A stretch of 33,663 nucleotides of DNA. Source: VMDH01 sp038108875 (GTDB lineage Bacteria; Pseudomonadota; Gammaproteobacteria; Magnimaribacterales; D2472). The notes beneath the pieces were generated by a model. It was given only the letters and a program-made list of their open reading frames with translations. It searched no databases and was not told the DNA's origin. Both the position numbers and the translations under genes were made by a program. Location: assembly GCA_038108875.1 (NCBI GenBank), contig JAYNII010000012.1, positions 1 through 33,663 on the forward strand, in the 5' to 3' direction. Positions 15,187 through 24,826 of the stretch are shown piece by piece. How positions within the stretch are numbered: the first letter of the stretch is position 1; each line of letters opens with the position of its first letter.

Positions 15187-17316
15187 ATGGATAAAAACTC
15201 CTCACGTTATCTTGAACTTGTGGAGACAATCACTCTTTACAATAAAAAGTATTATGTTGATGATGATCCAATTGCATCTGATGCTGAATACGACTCTTTG
15301 TTTCAAGAGCTTCTAAAGCTTGAGCAAAATAATCCAGGCTTGATAGTAGAGCACTCGCCTACACAAAGAATTGGTTTTCAGCCATTGAGAGAATTTAAAA
15401 CAAAACCTCATGAGAAACCAATGTTATCCCTGAGCAATATTTTTAGTAATAATGATTTAGTAGATTTTCATGCAAGAAATTTTAAAGCCCTACAAACAAA
15501 GGATATAACTTATTATTGCGAACCTAAAATAGACGGTATCGCGGTTTCTTTACTCTATAAAAATGGGATCCTAGTTCATGCATTGACAAGAGGAGATGGT
15601 TTCACTGGAGAGGATATCACCCAAAATATTAAAACCATAAAATCAATTCCGCTAAAACTATTTGGTCAACAATTTCCTGTTCATATTGAAGTTAGGGGTG
15701 AAGTATATATTGATAGTAAGGATTTTGAGGAGTTAAACTCAAAAACTGTAACAAATGGAGGCAAGGGTTTTGCTAACCCAAGAAATGCAGCCGCAGGAAG
15801 TTTACGCCAATTAGATAGCAATATTACTAGATCAAGACCGCTTAAATTTTTTGCCCATGGTATTGGTCAGCACACTCAACAGCTCCCTAGAACGCTCGAG
15901 GAGGTTTTTAAATTTCTTCAAAGCTCTGGAATTCCTACCAATCCTTTAAACAAACTCTGTAAATCAATAGATAGCTGCCAACATTACTATGAAGAAATTC
16001 TGACCAAAAGAGAAAATTTGGATTATGAAATTGATGGAGTAGTGATTAAATTAAATTCTTTTCCTCAACAAACCTTGGTTGGAGAAATTTCAAGATCCCC
16101 GAGGTGGGCTACCGCTTATAAATTTCCTGCTGAAGAAGCGAGAACAACTATAGAGTTTGTTGAATACCAAATAGGTCGAACTGGAACCCTTACTCCTGTC
16201 GCAAGATTAAAACCAGTTAGTGTTGGAGGCGTAATTGTTTCTAACTCTACTCTGCATAACTTTGATGAAATAGCTAGATTAGATCCAAGGGTTGGAGACG
16301 ATGTCTTAATAAAAAGGGCTGGAGATGTTATACCAAAAGTTATCAAAGTTTTTCCTGCAACAAACCGTCAAAATAAAATTACTCCACCCAAGACTTGTCC
16401 ATGTGATCTCAAGGTGCCAGTGAAGCAAACTGAATCCATTTCGTGGCAAATTTATGACAACACGCAGCAGAAGAAAATTAAAACCTTTCATTCAAGATTT
16501 GAAGCTCATAATTTTCTTGAAGAAAATAATGATAAAACCTATGCATGTATTGAAAAAAAACAACCACTATCAAGCTATAAGTGTAGTGGGGAAGAGCAAT
16601 GTCCAGAGAGGTTGAGAGGAAAGCTCATTCATTTTGTTTCCAGAAGGGCTTTTGACATAGAAGGATTGGGAAATGAGATAGTAAAGCTTTTTGTAGAAAA
16701 GCATTTGTTACGAAGTTTTGGAGATATCTTTGAACTAAAGAAACATGCTGAAATCATTATCTCTTTTGATGGTTTTGGAGAAAAATCCTGTTCAAAACTT
16801 TTGAAGGCAATTGAAGATTCTAAAAATATTTCTTTTGAGAGGTTTTTATATTCACTAGGAATTGATGATGTAGGAGAAGCAACTGCAAAAGCACTGGCTA
16901 AAAGATTTACGGACCCAAATGCTCTGATAAATGCTACTTTTCGATCTCTTATTGAGATTGAAGATATTGGACCAAAAGTTGCCTCAAACATATTAGATTA
17001 TTTTGCAGATGATTCTCAAAGGAACGAATTTATTAAATTGCTTAACTTATTAAATATTACCTTCCTTAAGCCAATCAGTGATAATTCGTTTTCTAGTAAA
17101 ACTTTTGTTATTACGGGTACTTTTGAGAGGTATGGGAGAGATGAGATCCAAACTTTACTTGAACAAAAAGGCGCACGAGTTTCTTCAAGTGTATCTAAAA
17201 ATACATCTGCAGTAATTGTAGGAACTAAGCCAGGTTCTAAGTTGTCTAGAGCACAGGAGCTTGGATTAAAAATATACAATGAACAAGACCTAGATAAATT
17301 ATTAACAAATGGATAA
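15187..17316 (+). CDS. ligA: NAD-dependent DNA ligase LigA
   Basis: 709 aa, somewhat longer than the usual 670 or so. It has the Ia domain, then the adenylation domain with the catalytic lysine in EPKIDG (K114) and motifs RGDG, RGEVY, FANPRNAAAGS and DGVVIK. Next come the OB domain with GRTGTLTPVA, a Zn-finger region, helix-hairpin-helix repeats (about 520-620), and a C-terminal BRCT domain (about 635-705, FVITGTF, RDEIQTLLEQKGARV). It joins nicks in replication and repair. The Zn region is odd: the first cysteines are spaced CPC (C404, C406), and about 50 extra residues separate them from the second pair (C466, C472). It overlaps the next gene by 8 bases. Confidence 0.97.
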   Translation: MDKNSSRYLELVETITLYNKKYYVDDDPIASDAEYDSLFQELLKLEQNNPGLIVEHSPTQRIGFQPLREFKTKPHEKPMLSLSNIFSNNDLVDFHARNFKALQTKDITYYCEPKIDGIAVSLLYKNGILVHALTRGDGFTGEDITQNIKTIKSIPLKLFGQQFPVHIEVRGEVYIDSKDFEELNSKTVTNGGKGFANPRNAAAGSLRQLDSNITRSRPLKFFAHGIGQHTQQLPRTLEEVFKFLQSSGIPTNPLNKLCKSIDSCQHYYEEILTKRENLDYEIDGVVIKLNSFPQQTLVGEISRSPRWATAYKFPAEEARTTIEFVEYQIGRTGTLTPVARLKPVSVGGVIVSNSTLHNFDEIARLDPRVGDDVLIKRAGDVIPKVIKVFPATNRQNKITPPKTCPCDLKVPVKQTESISWQIYDNTQQKKIKTFHSRFEAHNFLEENNDKTYACIEKKQPLSSYKCSGEEQCPERLRGKLIHFVSRRAFDIEGLGNEIVKLFVEKHLLRSFGDIFELKKHAEIIISFDGFGEKSCSKLLKAIEDSKNISFERFLYSLGIDDVGEATAKALAKRFTDPNALINATFRSLIEIEDIGPKVASNILDYFADDSQRNEFIKLLNLLNITFLKPISDNSFSSKTFVITGTFERYGRDEIQTLLEQKGARVSSSVSKNTSAVIVGTKPGSKLSRAQELGLKIYNEQDLDKLLTNG

Positions 17317-17908
17317 AAAAATCTTAGCTTTATTTATTGTTCTGATTTTAACTGGTTGTAAAGCAGCGCCACCAAAATCCCCTGAAAATATTTGCGATAT
17401 TTTTACTGAAAAGAGAAGTTGGTATAAAGCTGCAATACAGACTGAGAAAAGATGGAAACTTCCACCTTATGTGTTGATGGCGTTTATTTATCAAGAGTCG
17501 AGTTTTCAACAAGATGCCAAACCTGAAAGAAAAAAAATCTTGGGTTTTATACCTTGGTTCAGACCATCTACTGCCAAAGGTTACTCTCAAGCACTTACTA
17601 AAACTTGGGAAGACTACAGAGAAGAAACTGGAAATTCAGGAGCCAAAAGATCAAGTTTCCAAGATTCTGTAGATTTTATAGGTTGGTACGCCAGTAAAGG
17701 ATATTACCAAGGATTTGAAAGAACCGATGCTAGAAATCTTTATCTTGCATATCATGAAGGTTATGGAGGGTTTGAGAAGAAAACCTACAGGAAAAAACAA
17801 TGGCTGATTAGAGTTGCTGACAGAGTACAGTCCCGTTCAGAAATGTATCAAAAACAGTATTGGGGTTGTGTTGATGACCTTAAAAAGAAGAGATTTTGGA
17901 TATTCTAA
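17309..17908 (+). CDS. Lipoprotein with lytic transglycosylase (SLT) domain
   Basis: 199 aa. The signal peptide ends in a lipobox LTGC (Cys17), so it is a lipoprotein, probably in the outer membrane. The body has the SLT-like catalytic pattern YVLMAFIYQESSFQ, with E63 as the likely catalytic acid. It is followed by AKGYSQALTKTWEDY, a segment matching the GLMQ/GYAQ region of the family, and by YLAYHEGYGGF near the C-terminus. Such enzymes cleave peptidoglycan glycan strands to 1,6-anhydro ends. It starts inside the end of ligA, and its stop overlaps the convergent protease gene stop by 4 bases. The fold is fairly sure; the physiological role is not. Confidence 0.82.
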   Translation: MDKKILALFIVLILTGCKAAPPKSPENICDIFTEKRSWYKAAIQTEKRWKLPPYVLMAFIYQESSFQQDAKPERKKILGFIPWFRPSTAKGYSQALTKTWEDYREETGNSGAKRSSFQDSVDFIGWYASKGYYQGFERTDARNLYLAYHEGYGGFEKKTYRKKQWLIRVADRVQSRSEMYQKQYWGCVDDLKKKRFWIF

Positions 17909-20742
17909 AACTCGTATATTTTTAGGTTTTCCTTTTCCATTTCTGAGATAAATTTCTCTCCACCTATCGAAGTGATTGAGTAATCTTGCTCAAATAATTC
18001 TAAACTTGCATCAATAACATCAACAAGTTTCGCTTCAATGATTTTCTTTCGGTATTTGTTCTTTTCTCTCAAAGAGGTGCCGCTGTATCTTTGTAAGAAA
18101 TCAGTTTTTGCAGCAGCAAGGGGAGTTAAAGGCTTGTCAATAGATGAAACGATATTTAAAACGGCCTCATCTAGGTGTCTTTTTTTAGCATACTTATTTA
18201 GCCAATTCTTTGCTTGAAGAAAGGTATCGATAGTTTTAGAGCATGAGGGATCTCGATAGGAATAAAACTTAAATGACTCTGAGCTTGAATCGTGCTGTGC
18301 ACCTGCGCCATATGCCCCCCCTTTTTCTCTTATTTCAGTATGCAAAAATCCATTTCGAAGCATTGCTCCAGCCAATGCAAGCATAGGTGCATTCTGATGC
18401 TCAATTGGAACTCCCTTGAAGGCAATTGAGTTATAACAAATCTGTGAATTTATAATCCAGCCTCGATTAACTAAAGGCTGCCTTAACCCCTTTTGATTAA
18501 ATTTTAATTGGTTTGTAATTTTCTCTCTTTTTGGGGATTGGAAAGAATTTATAGTTGTACCTGCTTTGAAAATTCCTTGAGGAATGAGGAGTATTTTTCC
18601 ATACAGTGATTTTAATGCTTGGATAGCGCCTTCAATTCCTTGCTCTCTGAGGTAAATATCCTTTAGATTTTTAAGCGCTGATATTCCATAAAGATTTTCT
18701 TGTGACCATGCGTATGGATTTAGAGTTGCAGCAGCGGAGTTCATAGCCATGATATGACCATTTTGATTAAGATGTTCCTCCTCTCTCAATAAGTACATTT
18801 GTAATAGATTTTGAATTCTTTCTTTATCTGTTTGCTTGGCTTGAGTGATGATGTCATGGATTAATTTTAGAGTCTCTGGAGTATTTTCTGGCAGCATCTT
18901 AGTTGATAAGGATAAAGCCAGATTAAACGGAACCTGAGCTGAATAATTCTTTAATGTTGTAACTGATGCATCAACACCTGAACACAGTTTTGCTTGATAA
19001 GCCTGCGCTGCTTCGGCATTTTTGTTTCCATATCCAAGGTTTGTTATAAGATACGCTAGGGGATTAACTAAATAAAAATCGGATGGGTTAAGTTTTCTAA
19101 ATCCAAAGAAATAACTAATATAGTTAAGATTATTGGAAGCAATTTTATAAATCTCCTTTTTATTAATAAGAACTCTTTCAGACTTATTAACAAGCTTTTT
19201 TGGTAAATCTTTCTTGGTAACCTTTGGTAAAAGGTTTGGATCAGAAAAATCTGATTGGCGTTTATTAAGTTGTTGAGATAGTTTTGCTAATTTTGTATGT
19301 TCAGCAGGTGATAAGTTTTTTGCCTTGATTTGAGCTAAATTAAATAAAGCTTGATCGAGTTTATAGTTAAATTTCTTGTCTGGCTCCATTAAAAAATCAA
19401 TTCGATGAGGGTTATCTATCAGATGCTCTCTGATCAGGTTCTCAATATATTTTGGTTGCAAAAGGTTTTTCTTAAGAAGATCAATATTAGAATCAAGATC
19501 TAGCATATCAAGTGGGTTCTTAAAGTGAATCGCAGCGTTGATGCAAGATAGAAATATTTGCAGTCCCATTGGCATTCCGCCACTATTGATTTCTCGCTTG
19601 CTGAGTTCTAACTGGTGAATAGCATTATTTATGGCTGATTTTTGAATGCCTTTTTTGGCTATAGCATTAATTTCTAAGTGCAGTTCCTCCAAAGCTTTTG
19701 TTGCATTAGCCTGAGTTACTCCCTCAAAGCCAGCAGTAAAAACAATTTCCTTATTACTGGGTTCTAGGCCCAATAGGGGAGTTGGAGCTTTTGCTAATTT
19801 ATATTTCTCAAGAAATTTTCTTAAGGGAGAGGAGGAGTTGTCTATTAAAATATTTATCATTAAATACTTTTCAAGCAAATTATAAGAATCATGACTGTGA
19901 CCTAACAACCAAGATGAGGTCACATGAAGCCCATCTGAATCTCCCTGACTGGGTTGATACTTGCCTTTTTGTAATTTAGGTTTAGATAGCTTTATGACAT
20001 CCTGAACTATAAATTTTTTAGGGGAAGGTGTGTGTTTGCTGAAAACTCTTTGCTGAAGATAGGTATGAATTTTTTTAACCTGCATGTCTCCAAAAGTAAA
20101 AAAAATTGCATTGCTAGGATGATAATGAGTTTTATGGAATCTTATTAAATCTGAATGAGAAAGATTGAGGATATCCAAAGGATTTCCTCCGCTATTGTTC
20201 TCGTAGGTCGTACCTTTGAAGAGATGTTTGCTTATTCCATGCCATAATTGATCTGTTGCACCGCTCATGGCTCCCTTCATTTCATTAAAAACTACTCCTT
20301 TAAAAATACCAGTACCATCCTCTGTAAATTCGAGCCTATGTCCCTCTTGAAGAAAATCTAACTTGTTTAAGTTTGGATAAAATGCAGAATCAATATATAC
20401 GTCTAATAAATTATTAAAATCTTTATCATTTTGAGTAGCAAAAGGATAGGCCGTCCAATCTGTTGAGGTAAACGCATTCATAAATGAATTAATGGAGCGC
20501 CTGAGCATCATAAAAAAGGGATCTCTCACAGGATATTTTTTTGATCCGCATAAAGCGGTATGTTCTAGGATATGCGCTACTCCTGAAGAATCTGAAGGAA
20601 CTGTCCTGAATGCGACCATAAATACTTTCTCACTATTTTTTGATTCAAAATGCAAATGCGTACTTCCAAACTTACTATGTTTATAATATTTGGCATTCAC
20701 TTCCAAAGAAGGTAATTGACGAGTTTCTAACAATTCAAACAT
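17905..20742 (-). CDS. M16C family zinc metalloprotease (PreP / presequence protease-like)
   Basis: 945 aa, the full length of single-chain M16C peptidases. The inverted zinc motif HILEH (H57, E60, H61) lies near the N-terminus, and the third ligand is likely E154 in FNEMKGAMSG. Around it are the PreP-type patterns TALCGSKKYPVRDPFF, SFMNAFTSTDWTAYP and DVYIDSAFYPNL. The C-terminal half has the degenerate second M16 unit (REKGGAYGAG). M16C enzymes degrade unfolded peptides in a closed chamber. No signal peptide is seen, so it is probably cytoplasmic. It is transcribed towards the transglycosylase gene and away from the lipoprotein gene at 20804. Confidence 0.93.
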   Translation of the reverse strand: MFELLETRQLPSLEVNAKYYKHSKFGSTHLHFESKNSEKVFMVAFRTVPSDSSGVAHILEHTALCGSKKYPVRDPFFMMLRRSINSFMNAFTSTDWTAYPFATQNDKDFNNLLDVYIDSAFYPNLNKLDFLQEGHRLEFTEDGTGIFKGVVFNEMKGAMSGATDQLWHGISKHLFKGTTYENNSGGNPLDILNLSHSDLIRFHKTHYHPSNAIFFTFGDMQVKKIHTYLQQRVFSKHTPSPKKFIVQDVIKLSKPKLQKGKYQPSQGDSDGLHVTSSWLLGHSHDSYNLLEKYLMINILIDNSSSPLRKFLEKYKLAKAPTPLLGLEPSNKEIVFTAGFEGVTQANATKALEELHLEINAIAKKGIQKSAINNAIHQLELSKREINSGGMPMGLQIFLSCINAAIHFKNPLDMLDLDSNIDLLKKNLLQPKYIENLIREHLIDNPHRIDFLMEPDKKFNYKLDQALFNLAQIKAKNLSPAEHTKLAKLSQQLNKRQSDFSDPNLLPKVTKKDLPKKLVNKSERVLINKKEIYKIASNNLNYISYFFGFRKLNPSDFYLVNPLAYLITNLGYGNKNAEAAQAYQAKLCSGVDASVTTLKNYSAQVPFNLALSLSTKMLPENTPETLKLIHDIITQAKQTDKERIQNLLQMYLLREEEHLNQNGHIMAMNSAAATLNPYAWSQENLYGISALKNLKDIYLREQGIEGAIQALKSLYGKILLIPQGIFKAGTTINSFQSPKREKITNQLKFNQKGLRQPLVNRGWIINSQICYNSIAFKGVPIEHQNAPMLALAGAMLRNGFLHTEIREKGGAYGAGAQHDSSSESFKFYSYRDPSCSKTIDTFLQAKNWLNKYAKKRHLDEAVLNIVSSIDKPLTPLAAAKTDFLQRYSGTSLREKNKYRKKIIEAKLVDVIDASLELFEQDYSITSIGGEKFISEMEKENLKIYEF

Positions 20743-20803
20743 AATTTTAGATACAGTTATTGAAAATAATGAGGTCCTTATAGTACTCTATCAGCATAAA
20801 AAA

Positions 20804-21325
20804 ATGACTAATCGATTTAAAATAATTATAAGTTTTGTTCTTCTGATAATAGTATCAGGTTGCAACACAACTCCATTTCTTGATGTCAATGCTCGTGATA
20901 GTTTTGAACTAGTTGATGGGGCAAGTTTTTCTGTGACCACCAACAAAGCTGATTTACCAGCAAATATTGATCCTATCTCTGTTGAAATAGCCGCTGAAGA
21001 AGCAGCAAGGTATTTTTCATCGCTAGGATATGTCGTGGGTGAAAAAAATACAAAATATCTGCTTGATCTCACTGTTTCAACAAAAGATAAATTAAGATTA
21101 GATGATTATAGGTTTCGTCCCTATTATTATGGCTGGGGAAGACCATATGATTTTGACAGGGTTTCTTCTTTTCCTGAATACTTCCTAAGGATCTCGTTGA
21201 TTGATAATGATAATTCAACAACCCTTTGGACTGGATTAACAAAGTGGAGAGGAAGATCTTTAAGTGGTAATCTTGAATTGGATGATATCAAGGAATCTGT
21301 AAATTATATTCTTGATCAACTCTAG
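20804..21325 (+). CDS. DUF4136-like lipoprotein
   Basis: 173 aa with a signal peptide ending in lipobox VSGC (about Cys20). The body has an early beta strand (ASFSVTTNK), a conserved helix (IAAEEAARYFSSLGYVV), a strand with YLLDLTVSTKD, a Tyr/Arg/Pro-rich loop (YRFRPYYYGWGRPYD), and late strands FLRISLIDND and LWTGLTKWRGRS. This layout fits DUF4136, a family of small envelope lipoproteins of unknown role. The 61-bp gap before it is shared with the divergent protease gene. It overlaps the convergent mnmC stop by 4 bases. The family is a likely match by pattern only. Confidence 0.75.
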   Translation: MTNRFKIIISFVLLIIVSGCNTTPFLDVNARDSFELVDGASFSVTTNKADLPANIDPISVEIAAEEAARYFSSLGYVVGEKNTKYLLDLTVSTKDKLRLDDYRFRPYYYGWGRPYDFDRVSSFPEYFLRISLIDNDNSTTLWTGLTKWRGRSLSGNLELDDIKESVNYILDQL

Positions 21326-23103
21326 ATTTCCAAATTCTTTTGAACCTCATAATCAACCGGGATAAACCCATTAGTAACAAGATTTGCAACCACTTCTCCG
21401 CATAAAAAACTAGAGGAAAATCCTCTTGAACCCAATCCACCTAAGGCAAACACATTTTGATTTTTAAACAATCTTGTCGCGATGGGAAACTTGTTTTTTC
21501 TCGAAACTCGTTCTGAAACTCTAACCAAAATTTCATCAAACGGAATTTCTCTTGTTTTAAGGAATATTGCATTCTCTTTAAGAATTTGATTTATTTGTTC
21601 AGGAGAGGAATCTAAGTTTTTGTAATCATGTTCATATGTCGAGCCTGTCCAATGATAACTTCCTAATTTAGGTAAAATATATCCTTGATGATGAATTGGA
21701 TGTTTAATCTCATGAACATACTCAACAGGTATTCCTATGATATGGCCCTTAGAGATTTGAAGCTCTTTAACCCAATCTCTTAAACCAGATCCAAGGGCCA
21801 GAATTACTGCATCGTATGCTTGGGAATCGCCATTTTTGAAAGTAAGGATAGTTTCATCAGATTTTTTTTCTAGAGAGATTAATTCATGATTAAAGTAAAT
21901 ATTGGTAGCTGAGGATTCGAAGATTTCTTCTATTATTTTCTTAGGTTCGAGAAAGGCTCCTGATAAAAACTCTGCTTTCGTTTTGATGAGTTCATTATAA
22001 GGTGCAACGATATCTTCTTTAATTTCTTGAAATAGGGAAAATCTTTCATTGCTTTTTACGGCCTCAATCCATTTGTTTGTTCTCTCGTTTGATCCAAAAA
22101 ACCAAGCGTTACAAGGATAAAAGGAATCTTTGAATTGAAGCATTTCTTGGTAAGAAAAAAAGTAACTCTGAACAAGAAATCTATTTATTGGAGAATTATT
22201 AAGTTGAAACTTTGGGTACATTGCAGCAGCATCATTTCCTGATGCTCCAGAATGAAGCCGATAAGATTTTTCGAATAAATCACAAGTAAGTCCTTGTTTC
22301 TTTAGAGCATGAACCACAGCAGCAGCAGCGATTCCAGCTCCAATAACTGCTATTTTCTTTGGCGTGGGCAAATGCGAAGTATTAGAATTATTCTGAATTG
22401 ATCCAACAAGCTTATGTCGCTTATTGAATCCATCAATCTTCTTAAACTCTATGTTATTTTCATTAAAGGATTTTTTTACTAAACCCGAGGAAGTGTAAGT
22501 TCCGAAAGAAGCATTGCTTTTGGAACATTGTTTTAAAGCCATAATAATTTTTGAAGCCCACATCTCAGGGTTTTTTTTGGGGTCAAATCCATCTAAAAAC
22601 CAAGCAGTAATTCTTCCATGATTATTTTGTATTAAGTCAAAAGCATCTTGAATATCAGTATTAATGATAATTAAAGAAGCGTTGATCTCTTTAAGGTAGA
22701 TTTTGAGAATCCCATTATGTATCGGGTTGTAGTATCTTAGAAATATTTCGCTAACTTCTGCTAGTTCTGGAAAGAGGGATGCTGCTTGAATAATTTGCGC
22801 CTTCGTGGGCAGATATTTTTCTATCGAAATATATTCAAAATATTTTGAAGGACTTTGTTTGCATTCTATCCAAACCCTTAGAGTGTAAAGAAAGTTTACT
22901 CCAAGACCAAAGCCTAATTCTCCTACCAAGATATGCTCTTGAGTTTTAAATTTTTCTCTTAGTAAATTTGGTTGTATGAAAACATTTTCGATTTCATCCA
23001 ATGCTGCATCTTGAAAATATCGATCGTTAAAAATCTTAGAAAAGGGCTTCCCTGAACTCCATTCGATTTCTTGGTTTCTGACTAGAAAGGGATTTTCAAA
23101 CAC
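21322..23103 (-). CDS. mnmC: Bifunctional tRNA 5-methylaminomethyl-2-thiouridine methyltransferase / FAD oxidoreductase MnmC
   Basis: The N-terminal DUF752 methyltransferase domain starts with IEWSSGKPFSKIFNDRYF and has the SAM-binding LGFGLGVNFLYTL and WFLDGFDPKKNPEMW. The C-terminal FAD oxidase has the Rossmann motif VIGAGIAAAAVVHAL and the late GGLGSRGFS. Together they convert cmnm5(s2)U34 to mnm5(s2)U34 in tRNA. The ORF is open back to an ATG at 23208, but that would overlap the divergent lipoprotein gene by 92 bases, and MnmC proteins begin about 10 residues before the first conserved Trp. I therefore prefer the GTG at 23103 (593 aa); neither start has a clear Shine-Dalgarno. Confidence 0.92.
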   Translation of the reverse strand: MFENPFLVRNQEIEWSSGKPFSKIFNDRYFQDAALDEIENVFIQPNLLREKFKTQEHILVGELGFGLGVNFLYTLRVWIECKQSPSKYFEYISIEKYLPTKAQIIQAASLFPELAEVSEIFLRYYNPIHNGILKIYLKEINASLIIINTDIQDAFDLIQNNHGRITAWFLDGFDPKKNPEMWASKIIMALKQCSKSNASFGTYTSSGLVKKSFNENNIEFKKIDGFNKRHKLVGSIQNNSNTSHLPTPKKIAVIGAGIAAAAVVHALKKQGLTCDLFEKSYRLHSGASGNDAAAMYPKFQLNNSPINRFLVQSYFFSYQEMLQFKDSFYPCNAWFFGSNERTNKWIEAVKSNERFSLFQEIKEDIVAPYNELIKTKAEFLSGAFLEPKKIIEEIFESSATNIYFNHELISLEKKSDETILTFKNGDSQAYDAVILALGSGLRDWVKELQISKGHIIGIPVEYVHEIKHPIHHQGYILPKLGSYHWTGSTYEHDYKNLDSSPEQINQILKENAIFLKTREIPFDEILVRVSERVSRKNKFPIATRLFKNQNVFALGGLGSRGFSSSFLCGEVVANLVTNGFIPVDYEVQKNLEI

Positions 23104-23116
23104 TTTAAGATACGGT

Positions 23117-24826
23117 ATGCAAATTTCTTCAAAATATATCTCTCTTATTTTAATTGTTTTTCTTATGAGTTGCTCTTCAGAGAACGATATTCCCAGTTCT
23201 TTACCCAAGACTTCAAAAGTTGAAAAACTATTCCAACATAGCAGCGAGTTTGAAAAAAAAGTTATTACTTATTCTGGCGGTATCCATCTAGCCATTGGCT
23301 ATGGGATTGCAAATTCTTATATGATCGAAGGTCAGGGAGGTAATATCATCATTGATACCACCGACAGTACCTACCAAGCTGAACAGGTATTAGCTGAATT
23401 TAAAAAAATTAGCAATCAACCTGTTGTTGCGATTATTTATACCCACAATCACGGTGATCACGTCTTTGGAGCTAAAACATTTTTTAATTCACAACAAGAG
23501 CCTCCTATTGTTATTGGGCATGAGACTTTGCACTCAAATGTTGAGAAGATAGTGGGTCTTATCAACCCTATTATCAGCGAAAGAAGCTCAAAAATGTTTG
23601 GAACACAATTAGGTAATGATCTCGTAAATGTGGGAATTGGACCTTATTTAAGTGTCGGTATGTCCGCTCCAGGTTATATAAAACCATCATTAACTTTTGA
23701 CAAAGATTTAACGGTCCAAATCGCTGGAGTCGATTTAGAAATCTTTCATGCTCCAGGCGAAACAGACGATCAGTTGGCCATATGGATACCTTCAAAAAAG
23801 GCAATTTTTGTAGGAGATAATTTGTACAAAACCTTTCCAAATCTTTATACGATCAGAGGAACGGCTCACAGAGACGTAAAAAAATGGAGTCAGTCTGTGA
23901 GAAAAATTCATAGCTACCAAGCCGATTCTTTATTTCCTAGTCATACTCTTCCTATTATCGGGCAAGAGAAAGTTTCAGAAATAACCAATCTTTATGCTGA
24001 TGGTATTCAGTATGTGCATGATCAAACTGTTCGGCTATTAAACCAAGGCTTAACCCCTGAAGAAATTGAAGTCGAGTTAGTGTTTCCAGATATTTTTAGA
24101 GATTCTCCATATTTTTACGAGTTTTATGGAACTCTAAGGTGGTCTATTAGAAGTATCTTTAATGGTTATCTAGGCTGGTTTGATGGAAATATTGCAACCC
24201 TTGATCCATTAAACTCCAAACAAAGAGCAGAAAAAATTGCTGAATTAGCTGGCGGAACAGAAAATCTGCTTAACGCTATGGAACAAGCAGTTAAAGATAA
24301 GAACTATCAATGGGCTCTTGAATTGACCGATTTACTCCATGCATTAGAAATTCATCCTGAAGTAGTTCAGGCTGCTAGAGCTGAAGTTGCCTCAAACCTT
24401 GCGTTTGTTGAATCAAATCCAAATAAAAGGAACTATTTGTTATCAGCAGCGATGGAATTAAGAGGTGACTTTACTGAAACTAACAAACTAGTTCAAAGAA
24501 GCCCAGATATCCTTGAGCAGCTCGATATAGAAATGTTTATCTCTGTGTTACAGGTCAATTTGAATCCTCAAAAACTAAATTTCGAAGACACTGCTTCATT
24601 ATGTGTGGAGTTCACTAACGGGAAGGTCATCCATTTGTTAGTTGAAAATTATGTACTAAAGGAAGTTTCTCAAGTTGTTTGTGGGAACAAAATAAGACTT
24701 TCAGAGAATAATTTTAAAAGATTACTTTCAGGTGAACTTAATGCAATTACATTTTTTGCCGGAAATGAGGTTGAGAGCAAGGATGCTGTTGCAGCGCTTG
24801 AGTTCTTATCTCTATTTAGAGATTAG
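23117..24826 (+). CDS. Alkylsulfatase (SdsA1/BDS1-like metallo-beta-lactamase) lipoprotein
   Basis: 569 aa. The signal peptide has a lipobox LMSC (Cys19), so it is predicted to be a lipoprotein. The metallo-beta-lactamase zinc motif THNHGDH (H110, H112, D114, H115) is followed by the second-zinc region HAPGETDDQL and FPSHTLPI. The alkylsulfatase dimerisation domain follows (FYGTLRWSIRSIFNGYLGWFDGN, then ELAGGTENLL), with a short C-terminal SCP2-like domain (about 460-569). Known members hydrolyse primary or secondary alkyl sulfates such as SDS to alcohol and sulfate. It is shorter than SdsA1 (about 650 aa). Its start lies 13 bases from the preferred mnmC start. It overlaps the convergent acyl-CoA dehydrogenase stop by 4 bases. 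Confidence 0.87.
   Translation: MQISSKYISLILIVFLMSCSSENDIPSSLPKTSKVEKLFQHSSEFEKKVITYSGGIHLAIGYGIANSYMIEGQGGNIIIDTTDSTYQAEQVLAEFKKISNQPVVAIIYTHNHGDHVFGAKTFFNSQQEPPIVIGHETLHSNVEKIVGLINPIISERSSKMFGTQLGNDLVNVGIGPYLSVGMSAPGYIKPSLTFDKDLTVQIAGVDLEIFHAPGETDDQLAIWIPSKKAIFVGDNLYKTFPNLYTIRGTAHRDVKKWSQSVRKIHSYQADSLFPSHTLPIIGQEKVSEITNLYADGIQYVHDQTVRLLNQGLTPEEIEVELVFPDIFRDSPYFYEFYGTLRWSIRSIFNGYLGWFDGNIATLDPLNSKQRAEKIAELAGGTENLLNAMEQAVKDKNYQWALELTDLLHALEIHPEVVQAARAEVASNLAFVESNPNKRNYLLSAAMELRGDFTETNKLVQRSPDILEQLDIEMFISVLQVNLNPQKLNFEDTASLCVEFTNGKVIHLLVENYVLKEVSQVVCGNKIRLSENNFKRLLSGELNAITFFAGNEVESKDAVAALEFLSLFRD

Noticed and set aside
23104..23208. N-terminal extension of MnmC from an ATG at 23208
   Set aside because: It would overlap the lipoprotein signal-peptide region of the divergent gene, and the extra 35 residues precede the point where MnmC proteins normally begin. 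It cannot be fully excluded.
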